In this document: positions 46,918 through 57,654 of the stretch, one piece after another
Layout of the letters: the number at the start of each line of letters is the position of its first letter
Position numbering within the stretch: position 1 is the stretch's first letter
NCBI RefSeq assembly: GCF_026151205.1
Contig: NC_087074.1
Location: 7,419,726-7,483,725, forward strand
Direction of reading: 5' to 3'
Length of the DNA stretch: 64,000 nucleotides
Origin: Bolinopsis microptera
Taxonomy: Eukaryota > Ctenophora > Tentaculata > Lobata > Bolinopsidae
The notes under the pieces: generated by a model
Told to the model about the DNA's origin: nothing
Databases searched by the model: none
Seen by the model: only the letters and a program-made list of their open reading frames with translations
Made by a program: the position numbers and the translations under genes

Positions 46918-49575
46918 TTGATTAATAAATTGCGGCACACGCCAACCTCCACCGTGGGGTTTCAAAACAAAACAGGGAACCCGGTCACAACTGTTATTGT
47001 GACTTATAGCCCGACAGAGGGGGCGACTGTCGACGAAGCAGAAAACTACTACGACAGCCTTGGTGGTGCCATCGACCAGATACCAGCCCACAACTTACTA
47101 TTCGTTGTAGGAGACCTCAATGCGCATGTCTCATCATCAGGAAACTGGACATCCTTCCACAAGGGTCCAGCAAACCGAAATGGTAGACTGCTAGAGGATA
47201 TGCTGTTGGAGCGACAGCTAGAAATCACAAACACCAGATTTCAGAAGCGAAGAGGTAAACTTTGGACATATCTCTCAGATATGAGTCAAAGTAAATCTCA
47301 AATCGACTTCATCATTTGCCGGAAGAAATGGCGGAACTCCGTCAAAAACTCCGAAGCATATGGTAGTTTCCACAGTATTGGCTCGGATCACAGAGTAGTC
47401 GTAGCAAGGGTAAAGCTTAGTCTACGGATAAGCAAGACGGAGAAGAGGGCTCCGGTTCTGGACTGGTATAAACTTAAAACTGATATCGCTCTACAAGAGA
47501 GGTACACAGTGGAAGTTAAAAACCGCTTTTCCATACTTGAAAAGGATGATCAGACAGAAAGGTACCAATGCTTTATTGATGCGAATAGGACAACTTCTCG
47601 ACTTTTACTACCTGAAAAGGAGAAAAAGAAAAGATGTAAAATCTCAGCGACTCCAAGTGTTGAGATTGCCAGGCTGAAGCTGAGGGAATGTAGCATAAAA
47701 TACCACTCAGATGCTACAGAAGACAACCGAATAGCTGTTCAAGAGGGCAAACAAAAGCTAGGCGATGCTTATCAAGCAGCCAAAGAGCACCTGCTGGAGG
47801 GGCAGGTCCGGGAACTGGAGGAAGCAAGTTGGCAGGGCAGACATGCTAAAAGCTGGACCATGATCAACAAGATCACAGGTAAAGCTCCATCATATACTGG
47901 CAAAATCAAGGGAAACTCACCAACGGAAAGGGTTCAGAAATGGAAGGACTATTTTGCTACTCTTCTCGGCTCACCACCGACGGTAGAGAACGCGGAAGAG
48001 GATATTGATCCAGTCCACCCACCTCTGAATATCGGAACAGAACCGTTTACGTTGGATGAGTACAGGAAAGCATAGTCCAGCATAAAGGAAGGGAAAGCAT
48101 GGGGTGACGACAACATAGCCCCAGAAGTCTTAAAACGATGCGACCTTGATCAAATTGTCTTAGACTTCTGTAACAATGCTCTATTGAAAGGTGAGAAACC
48201 AGACCAATGGTCAACTGCCAACATCATACCAATTCCAAAGAAGGGCGACCTTAGCGAACCAATGAACTATCGGGGAATAAGCTTGTCATCCCTAGTTGCC
48301 AAGTCTCTAAACAAGATGGTTCTAAACCGGTTGAAGCCAGAAATCGAGACAATTCTGCGTAGAAACCAGAATGGATTAAGACCAGGAAGGTCAACAACTC
48401 AACAGATATTGGTACTGAGACGTCTTATAGAGGGTGTCAAGAGTCGGAAACTGCCAGCTGTTCTGACATTTATAGACTTTAAGAAGGCTTTCGACAGTGT
48501 ACATCGTGGGAAAATGCTAAAGATTCTAGAAGCTTACGGCATTCCAGTCAAAATCGCGCAGCTTATACGGCTCATGTACGAGAAGACAATGGCCAAAGTC
48601 CTAACTCCAGACGGAGAAACTGAATTGTTCGAGATACTTGCAGGTGTGTTACAGGGTGATACCTTAGCACCTTACCTCTTTGCAATAGTCATCGACTACT
48701 GTATGAGGCAAGCCATAGGCGATGATGCGGAGCGACTTGGACTCACCCTCGAACGTAGAAAAAGCAGAAGAGTGGGGCCCAAGATCATCACCGATGTGGA
48801 CTTTGCAGATGATATAGCACTTATATCTGAGGACATGGACAAGGCTAACGAGTTCCTGCTCAGAGTAGAATCGGCGGCAGCAAGCGTGGGACTACACATA
48901 AACGAAGGCAAGACCAAGGTCATGACACTGAATATGGAGGATCGATCTAGCGACCTACAAAGTCGATCCGGGGAAGCCATAGAAAATGTAGATGATTTCA
49001 TCTACTTAGGCTCCTGGATTGAGAGCACAGATAGGGAGATAAGGGTTAGAAAGGGAGAAGCGTGGGGTGCCCTACATAGACTGAAGGATATCTGGAAATC
49101 CAAACTCTCAAAGAGCCTCAAGATTAGATTGTTCATAGCGGCTTGTGAATCAGTACTGCTCTACGGATCAGAAACCTGGACACTGACAAAGGCTCAAGAG
49201 AAAAGTTTGGACGGGACATACACAAAGATGTTGCGTATGGTGCTGGGTATCTCATGGAAGGACAAGGTCAGCAATATAACTTTGTATGGTAGCCTCCCAA
49301 GGCTGTCAAACAAGTTACGAAGCAGGAGATTAAAAATGGCGGGACACTGCATCCGACATCCTGAGCTACTTGCCAGTGATTTAGTCTTATGGGAACCTAC
49401 GCACGGTAGAGCACAGCAAGGCCGACCAAGACAAAGCTACTTGTCTATGTTACTGAAGGAAGTTGGGACAAACTCTAAAGAAGAACTGCGAACCCTGATG
49501 CGGGACAGGGATATATGGAGGGGGTTGTCTGGCGTAGCTCGGACTTAGCTCCGACATAGTAGTAGTAGTAGTAGT
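46918..49575 (+). mobile_element. 5'-truncated non-LTR retrotransposon (endonuclease-reverse transcriptase)
   Basis: One frame runs from 46918 to 49548 with a single in-frame TAG at 48073-48075. It begins inside an APE-type endonuclease (VVGDLNAHV, QIDFIICRKKW, GSDHRVVVARVKL), whose N-terminal part is missing. It continues through a full reverse transcriptase (MNYRGISLSS, RPGRSTTQQI, FIDFKKAFDSVHR, GVLQGDTLAPYLFA). The catalytic FADD is at 48802-48813. The C-terminal part has an MAGHCIRH segment. The 3' end is a (TAG)n tail at 49557-49575, as in RTE-like and related LINEs; the exact clade is not certain. One stop in about 880 codons suggests a fairly young copy. The flanking target duplication was not found. 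Confidence 0.9.
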
Positions 49576-51489
49576 GCCTGAAACTAACTACACCAGGAAA
49601 AAAGAGTAATGGACATATTCTGGTTATTAAATTGTATTATCTCTTATCAGGTCTTATTAACTCTATCTAGAAGTTTAGATGTAGGTGAAGAATTACGAAC
49701 TTTCATAGGTCAGAATTAAGATCTGTAAGTGTACATTAATATTAATGATCGTGATAATTTTGATTTGGAGTAAACGGTTTTATATTTTTGTACTTAGTCG
49801 GTGCGATAGTTAATCCTTCATGCAGGACTGATTAACTCTTTGGCACTTTATTTTGCAATTATTTTACAGTATTATATATTGTTTTCTTTTGTGCAATCAC
49901 ATATTATTAAATATTTATGAACAAAGCCACCATAATCTCCGTAGATAAAACCGCTTTATCTATAGTCAATACAGGTTCGAATGGATTTGTGCATTTATGT
50001 TCCAGTTCGCGAACTCAGAAAAGAGCGATGTACAATAAATAATAGATATAAATGTAATTTTTTGCTCATTTATTGGTCGTCCTAAAACTAAATACCACCT
50101 TAATTATCAAAGTACAAAGAAAATTTGGTCTGAGGTCGCTACTTAATACTCCTACGATGCTATAGTATTTCATTTATGTACGACATAACTGCTGTATATG
50201 AGAAAATTATGTAAGTCAAAGTTGTAACCTGACGCCTTCGCTGTATCGCGTGGACCATGAGCTTAGCCATATCGTAAACCGGTATTAATCCAACAATTTA
50301 TCTCAGAATAGACGGATACAAACACGAGAAAAGGAATATAAACTGAAAGAAGGCAAAGGCAGTGAATTAGAAAGATTGGCAACAGCAGAGATTAATGATT
50401 CTATAGTTAGGGGATCAACGAGCATGTAAAATTTAATTGAGCTTCCCAGCCCTCTGACTTATCGAATTTTCAAACAATCTCATTGCTGTCGTACTCTGTT
50501 ATACATTATATACTCTGTTATATACTGGGACGACTACTCTCGCTCCGCACTGAATGGCTGGGTAGGACTAATTATTGAGTCTAGTTTGTGGCTTTTTTAC
50601 TTATATGATAGCTTAAATTTACCTTTACCTGGATAAAGCTTTTTGTAATCTAGAGTCGACAATTCATATTATATACGGTTTAAGTTGAATGGTGGAACTA
50701 TCTAGGTTAATCAGAAACGCGTGGGTTGGGGTGTTAATTCGATAAATTAGAGAAGATCTAATTTGTTATAATGTATAGATTAAATTCCTTGTTCACCACG
50801 AGACTCACTGCCCATGAACTTTCTATTCTATTCTAGGCAAGGTATCTCATACTCAGCTACTCTAACCAAGTGTTAAGCCGGAGGAAAGTCTATAAAGGTT
50901 TGTTAACCAGAAACAAAAAACATTTCTAATTAGCCTTTCTCGAATCTCAACCTGCTCCAGTAAGTCGAATGATCCAGAAGCTGAAATGTGAAAGTACGCA
51001 ACACCCTCACAGACAAATATTTTACTTAAACACATATAACATGTATATGTTATAGAAAATAAGTAATGACTAATAACTAATATATTTGTTAACAAAACAT
51101 AATAACAATTAACAATATCTAATAGGAAGATTTGGCAATTTGATATTGAAAAACCTTCCACATTTTCAAACATTTTTATGAAACATTGCACTCAGCAATA
51201 AGCCAATAATTCTTAATTAAATCAAATCATTAATAGTTGCTTAACAATTATATTAAAATCAGTTAATATTAAAATCAATTCACGGTTCTAGTTTGTTGGT
51301 CAACTGCAACAAGTTTCAATACAAATTCAGGCGTTATTGTTTTTTCAACGAAAGCACTAATTTAATCTTTAATCATTATGTTTTATTCGTAGATAAGAGA
51401 GAATTTCAGATTAATCATTACTCCAGTATCCTATTGGCGATCCTTCATATTTCTCCAAGGCTAATTCCGTCTATGATGTTTTGAGTTCT
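49576..51489. other. Gene-free AT-rich region
   Basis: Nothing recognisable was seen beyond short A/T runs. The downstream end abuts the 3' end of the DSL-like receptor gene, so 51190-51489 may include its 3' UTR. Confidence 0.5.
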
Positions 51490-53134
51490 CTAGTATTTGA
51501 CCGAATTAGATTCACAAAGGAGACGAGATTTTCGTATGTTCTTCATTGGAACGTATCCATCCTTGTCAGTTTCAGTAAAATCTTTTTCTTGGCTGTCGAG
51601 TGCTGCTGCTTTACCAGACACTGATCTTAAATCCTGAATATTTCTCTTAGAATCGTTTAATCTATCATCATTTTCGTGATTCAATCCTTCTTGATTCCTT
51701 ACCGATGTAGATTCACAAAGAAGACGAGCTTTTCTTATATTCTTCATTGGAACGTATCCATCCTTGTCACTTTCATCATCTCCTTGCTTACTCCTTGCTC
51801 CTTCTCTCTCTACTTCTTTGTAGGCTGGTATTGGATGCTCAATATTGTCAGTAATAGCTTGACCCTTCTTACAATCAACTCTCTCATCCGTGCGAACATG
51901 AGCTGCAGATTCTCTACTGCTGCCTTCCTCCATCCTCCCTCTCCTCTGCCTTCTGAGCAGAAGAGTGAATCCAGTGATCATTACAAGAACTATGATCAGT
52001 GAACCTGACCCTACCACCACGGTCATTCCAAGGTTAGTATTCTTACTTTCTCTGCAGTTGTTAGCAACACTCGTTGTGTTATCCAAACAGATCTTGTGTC
52101 CACTTTCTGAGCACATGTAATATTCGTCTGCAGGTTCACAGTTAGTCTTGCAATCATGCCCAAAATAAAATGACGTGCAACTGTCACAGTTCTGTCCTCT
52201 TCTCCTTCCCTCACAGACCTTCTCTCCGGATGAGTTACACTTGAAGTAGCCTGGTTTTGGTTTGCAGTATTTGTCACACTGTGGTGTGAAGTAGGAATCT
52301 TCACAGGAATCACATCCTAAACCAGTGAAGTTGTCATCGCATTTTGTCAGCCTGTACTGTATAGTGAGAGTTCCTTTGCTTTCTTGACTCCTATAGTCCT
52401 GTTTTACCCATCCATCTTTAACTGTCGTGTTTGAAAACGGCACCACCAAATCAGTCATTGCTCTTTCCTCATTTCCAGACACTTTAATCGATATCGTAAT
52501 ACGTTTCTTTGCCGTGAAATTGACAGCAAAGGCTTCGCCAAGCTCGTCTACTCTACTTAAGTTAACTTTAACGGAATTACCGATATCATCTGTCTTCGGA
52601 AGAACGTGGAGCTCATTGCCATCTTCGTTCTCTATTAGAATGTTCTTGAAGTAAAAGTCACACACTTCCGGGAGCACATCCACACAGTCTGCCGAATCCG
52701 TGTAATTTAAAAATTGAATCTCTCCCGTTCCACCGCAGTTTATACGATTCTGGTAAATATATGAGGTCGTATAAACTATAAGTATACATGTCTTTAGTAG
52801 GTAAAGTAGGTTAACGGGATCACTATAAATTTTGCCCCAGAAACATTACAACTATGCGACTAATAAATAATGTTCCGATCCGGATATTACATAATTAAGT
52901 AGGTAAAATAGTAGATTGCCTTTTCTGGTCTATTCAGTTCAATTATGGACTATTCAATATTATTTTTCAAAATAAATACCAGCACCTCCAAAAATGAGAG
53001 CCGTAGAAACATCAATTCCAATAAATGTATCTGAATATAAATATCTTGCCATCAGAAAGGTTCAACATGTGTCAACTTACCAGTGAGAAGAGCTGCAAAA
53101 CAATCAGAAGAAAAGCATCTTTTATTAAGGACAT
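51490..53134 (-). CDS. Type I receptor/ligand with DSL-like ectodomain and two YVPM tail motifs (437 aa)
   Basis: Exons 53134-53081 and 52749-51490 join in phase 0. Exon 1 is exactly a signal peptide (MSLIKDAFLLIVLQLFSL). Residues 19-150 form a beta-rich N-terminal region with paired cysteines, like the MNNL region of Notch ligands. About residues 155-215 contain CDDNFTGLGCDSCEDSYFTP and GYFKCNSSGEKVCEGRRRGQ, the cysteine and glycine spacing of a DSL domain, followed by a second related half-repeat (CDSCTSFYFGHDCKTNC). There are no EGF repeats. A single helix (VVVGSGSLIIVLVMITGFTL, about 260-283) is followed by a basic stop-transfer. The ~150-residue tail carries DKDGYVPMKNIRK twice (tyrosines near 350 and 417). 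YxxM is the known docking motif for the PI3-kinase p85 SH2 domains. Notch-ligand ancestry and PI3K recruitment are inference. Confidence 0.8.
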
Positions 53135-55906
53135 CAGATAAAGTTCAGCGGTAAAAATCAGCCATATTACTATTGAACTGGTTGAGTTGTAGATCAACAA
53201 AGCAATATGAAAGTACAAAGATATCTTGCTGATAATATGTTCGTTTAGTACCTAACATCACATTCCTACAGACCACGTGATTAACCTCGTGTCCATAAAT
53301 AAGACTGGAGTGGTAACATGATACGAATCAGATCTTGTAAGAATGATGCCAATCCCCAAATGTTGTCGTGAGTATATAAGAGCTCAGAAAACGTAATATG
53401 TATCAACTTCATGGATTTATTAATCACCTCAACTGGTGTGATTCCTACTCAACATTCAAGATTTTGCAACGTACATTGCACAGCAATATGTACAGCAATA
53501 TTTCCTATTCAACTTATCTTGGTGTCAAGAAAATGGGGAAGTCTCTGAGTGAGATTACCAGGGAAGCGCTTACAAAACCTCCATAAACATCCCGCTCCAA
53601 AATGCCCACTAGCTTTTTAAACCATCTTAAGATTTTCTCCTCCAACCGTACAAAGTTCCTACTGATAAAAACAGATTGCAACCAGTCGAGGCCTACTGTA
53701 GGCCGTTAAGAAGTTGTACATGTTTTTAATTAGGCTTCCTACTCACAGATATTCCACTTTTACATTAGAGCGGCAGAAGAGAAGGATAAAGTGTTTTTCA
53801 TAAAGGCTGGTAAAATCCTTTGCAGAGATAAGATTGAAGCTGAGGCTGAGAGATAATATGGGTCAAATATGTTTTGTGGCGAATTAATTGGTTTGAGTTG
53901 ACGTTGCTAGCTTGAGTGTTTGCAACATGTTTTAATGTACATTTTTTTGATTTTTTAAGTGATCATACAGGACTAAACAGTTTTCGAGAGCCTATTAAGC
54001 ATAGTTAATTTCTAACTTGCACATATAGTTGGAATTCATCTTTGTGACAGTGTTTATAATAAGTTATGTTCTATCTTTTAATATACTGCCTGATTAATAA
54101 TCACATTTATCATTTATCAGTCATATAGAGGTTAGGAGTTACTAAGTATTTTGTGCTACTTTTTTACATCAATTTTGTATCTATAATAATATATTATATT
54201 TAAAGTAAACATTAAACATTGGCCAGTAAGCAAAGCTGGTCGCCAATCAATCATATCCGAACAAACGGCAGAATTTGAACAATCAGCCGAAAACTTAAGA
54301 TTTTGTTATCGGGTTTGTGAACGCCGATGTGCACGACTGCCTAATTCGGTTGGTATTATTCCAGAGGAGCTGTTTTCGTTAAAGTGCGTAGCAAGCTGTA
54401 AACACTATGGGACGGTATAAAATGGCCCAGGAAAGCAACAAAACTTGCTGGTTGAATCAGTGATTATAAGAGCGTCCAATCTTAGTGTTTCATATGATTA
54501 TGTAGATTTGTTGAGTTTGTCGGAAATCCCCAACTGTAGGACTGTAAATTTAAATGATGAAAACTTTTTTGTCTGAATTTGATGAGGTATTAAGAGGAAA
54601 GGACCTAGTCTGCAGATTATGACGTCTGTTTTAAATCGATACGAATCTTAAATGTCTTATATGTCTAAGTAAAGCCATTTATTATCTTTTGATCAGAAAA
54701 GGTTTAAACAATTGTGTTTACTTCTCATTCTTTACTGAACTGATTAACTTCAGGCATCGACTCATAGTATTAACCTTGATTGGAATGGATTTATTAAAGC
54801 TAAGTTATAAAACTGTCTTCTTTACTATTACATTACTTTTTTTTAAATTAATAGAACAAAAATGATCTTATCTGGTTCATATTACAAAGCGAAATTACCA
54901 CTGACGCCAGAATATGATGTGATCTCTCATGTTTTAAAACTACTCAATACTAAATTTTAAACGAGGTCAGCTACTACAGGAAATATATTTTGGCGACTAC
55001 ACGATTATCTGCTTTTGCTATAGATTCCCAGCTCACGAGTCTGTTTTTTTTGTTTCACAGATGTGGTATGTATCCACATTTGAATCTTTCTGTTGTTGAC
55101 ATTCCCTCCTGACGAAATTATATGTAATATCTCGGTTATTCTTTTTTCAATTTAATTTTTTTACTGAATTTTCGCGCCTCATATTTTCGTGGTTAACTTA
55201 TTTTTCTTTTATTTGCCGTATCTAGGACATTTCCACTCACACCACCTTTCTTGTCATTATCAGGTGAATATTTACTGCGGTGGAACTGGGAGATACAAAT
55301 CCTAAGCTATCAAGATACGATACTGTGGAGAACGCAGAGAATTATTTCAATCGGGCATCCAGTGACTGAGAAATACGCACCAACGTCTGACTTTTGCCCC
55401 CCCCCCCCCCCACCCCTGCATATTGTATAACTATAACTTTACATAACTATTATTTCATAATAATAATACGTAATAGTAAACATTCCATTCGCAGCCGAAT
55501 TTCATCGTCAATACTGCAGAAGTTTCACAACGTGCATATTCATTGTTCAGTGCTTTAGCTTAAATGTGCATGATGTTCAGGTCTGTAATTCTGTAAGTGT
55601 ATACTGATTGTATTGATTGTATTGATGATGCTTTTCTTTCTGCACACTGAGCAGTTTGCTCTTGAAGTTAAATTTTGTTTTATGACGATCTCTTTCAAAC
55701 GATTATTTTTATTCACTTTGAACTCAGAAGAATTTATACTTTATAAAGTCTTCATAAAGACTTTATTATTTCACGTTTTGATTTGGTTCCCGAACTCTTA
55801 TCTAGTTTAATTGATCTTCAAACTTTTTGTTGACAGCTTGACTATTTTTGTTTTATCGATTAAAATTCTTGCATGTGTTATCTTCAATCAAAGCTTTATA
55901 GGTAAA
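53135..55906. other. Intergenic region between divergent genes
   Basis: It separates the minus-strand receptor from the plus-strand hydrolase, so it should hold both promoters. A TATATAAG sequence lies at about 53373 and a C run at about 55399-55412. No coding frame is credible. The hydrolase may have a non-coding 5' exon, since a TTTATAG|GTAAA acceptor-like site precedes its ATG. Confidence 0.5.
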
Positions 55907-56992
55907 ATGTCAAGGGTGGTGTCGAAAAATCTCTTTCACTTCAAATTGACTGGCAAACTTGATGAAGATTTCAAAGCGATGACTGATGCGGAAAAACTCG
56001 CTTTCGAGTCACCAGAAGTCAAGCGAATGGTTGAACGGTTTACTGAACTACAAGTAAAGAACGATGATAAGTCTAACAAGGAATTTGTGGCTATGTTCCG
56101 AGCAGGATGTGCTCCCTACGCAGAAGCCCTCAAAGCCAGCCCTAAGTTTAAAAATAGTGTTGAGCAAACCATTACCACCTCATTAGAAATTCCAACTTCA
56201 CACGATGGAGATTTTGACTTGCCAATCAAAGTTTATACCCCCAAAAATCTCCAGGGAAACACGAATAACTGCGCTTATATCTACGCTCACGCAGGAGCTG
56301 GGGTGGCGATGTCCGCTGCCGATTTTGGCACCCTTTTGCGGCATTATGCTGTGGAATTTAAAGTTGTTGTGTTCAATGTTGATTATCGTATTGCTCCAGA
56401 AACTCGGTGCCCAAATAACGTCAAGGATTTTTACGAAGCCATAAAATATATAAGCAAGAATGCTAAACGTCTGGGGGTGGATCCAGATAAGATTATTATC
56501 GCAGGAGACATCGGTGGAGGCTATATCTGTCTTGGTTCTATGGTGATGCTAGCTCAGAATAATGAAAGTCATTTAGTCAAACTGGCTATACCTGGTTTAC
56601 CGATGGTAGACGATTACTGTTTCTCTGACCCCCTCGCCATGACGAAGGAGGAACGTAATTCAGCGGGAACTATGATGAAAGTGTGGAAAGATCTCATCGC
56701 CGCTAATTATGAAGAACAGAAGTCAAGCCCGCATCTGTTCCCTGGCAAAGCGAGCGATGAGCTGCTGGAGAAGTTCCCTCCGACAATAATAATGGAGCGT
56801 GAGTTTGACCAGTCTATCACAGAAGCCACCAGGCTGGCTCACAGACTGCGCAGAGCTGGCAGGCTACTGGAATTTGTTGTGATTCCAGGGGCTGGTCATG
56901 CAAGCTGCTTCACTCCACATTTGAAGAGTAACCAGGTGTTGTTTGACTCAATGAAGACTATTGCGACTGAGTACATCCACACTGATGACTGA
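55907..56992 (+). CDS. HSL-like alpha/beta-hydrolase fold-3 protein lacking the nucleophile serine
   Basis: 361 aa from the ATG at 55907 (MSRVVSKN). An ATG 96 bp upstream only adds an AT-rich intron-like leader. Fold and order match the hormone-sensitive-lipase/arylacetamide-deacetylase family: a helical N-terminal lid region, then the oxyanion segment, VVFNVDYRIAPE, the nucleophile elbow, and a C-terminal Asp and His. The family HGGG motif is HAGAG (residues 128-132). The GDSAGG elbow is GDIGGG, with Ile-202 (codon ATC, 56510-56512) where the catalytic serine should be. Asp-301 (EREFDQ) and His-331 (GAGHAS) are retained. With serine gone and the oxyanion loop altered, hydrolysis by the usual mechanism is not expected. 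A binding or sensing role, as in the plant GID1 receptor from the same superfamily, is one possibility. The frame is intact, so it is not an obvious pseudogene. Confidence 0.92.
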   Translation: MSRVVSKNLFHFKLTGKLDEDFKAMTDAEKLAFESPEVKRMVERFTELQVKNDDKSNKEFVAMFRAGCAPYAEALKASPKFKNSVEQTITTSLEIPTSHDGDFDLPIKVYTPKNLQGNTNNCAYIYAHAGAGVAMSAADFGTLLRHYAVEFKVVVFNVDYRIAPETRCPNNVKDFYEAIKYISKNAKRLGVDPDKIIIAGDIGGGYICLGSMVMLAQNNESHLVKLAIPGLPMVDDYCFSDPLAMTKEERNSAGTMMKVWKDLIAANYEEQKSSPHLFPGKASDELLEKFPPTIIMEREFDQSITEATRLAHRLRRAGRLLEFVVIPGAGHASCFTPHLKSNQVLFDSMKTIATEYIHTDD

Positions 56993-57654
56993 AGACATTG
57001 AGCTCACAGTGGCAATCAGATATAAGTTCAATGATAGAATTTTAATTTGGAATATCATTTGTTTTAATGGTAAGCATCTTCGAGTAGCCATTTATTCTGA
57101 CTAATGTCGGTTTCAGATATATAGCAGTATAAGCTGGGATTCACCAAATTTACCAGCTCGGTAAATATTTAATCGGAGTGATAAACGGATGCAACGACTA
57201 ATTTTTGTAACGATTTTTATAACGATATCACAATTAAATTGATCGTTTTTAGTTATTTTCGAAGCTCAAAATGACTCTTTCATCAACTTGTTCAAGATTC
57301 TCATCACTATTACATCCCTCCGAAATAACAGGACGAAATAACATGGTTTTCTAAAGTTTCTTCACTTACTGAAGTAGACGATAGCTTTATTTTCTGAACG
57401 ATAGAGTTGTCCAATCTGTGGCCCCGTTCACTCTAAGAAAAATGAACTGTATTGAAATACATACTTAAAAACAGTTATTTTACTTAATATCAAATAAATC
57501 TCTGTACATTCTGCAAGTTACGTTAACTAAATCAACCAAATACGGAATACCAGTTTCAAAAAGTTGCATTTGAAATTTTGTTTATTAAGAGTGAAAGATG
57601 TAAAGTTTAAGTTTAATGAAAAATAATCAACGACACATCACAACAAATGCTGAC
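56993..57654. other. Intergenic, no recognisable feature
   Basis: AT-rich DNA after the hydrolase stop codon, likely its 3' UTR and the end of a convergent gene. No repeat or coding exon was identified. Confidence 0.5.

Noticed and set aside
49970-49990. GGTTCGAAT as a tRNA T-arm or B box
   Set aside because: No cloverleaf or A box can be built around it.
53398-53586. 62-codon plus-strand frame after a TATA-like sequence
   Set aside because: The TATA-like motif is only ~20 bp from the ATG, and no domain or splice context supports it.
55811-55906. N-terminal extension of the hydrolase to the upstream ATG
   Set aside because: The leader is AT-rich and ends in an acceptor-like TTTATAG; the family N-terminus begins near MSRVV.
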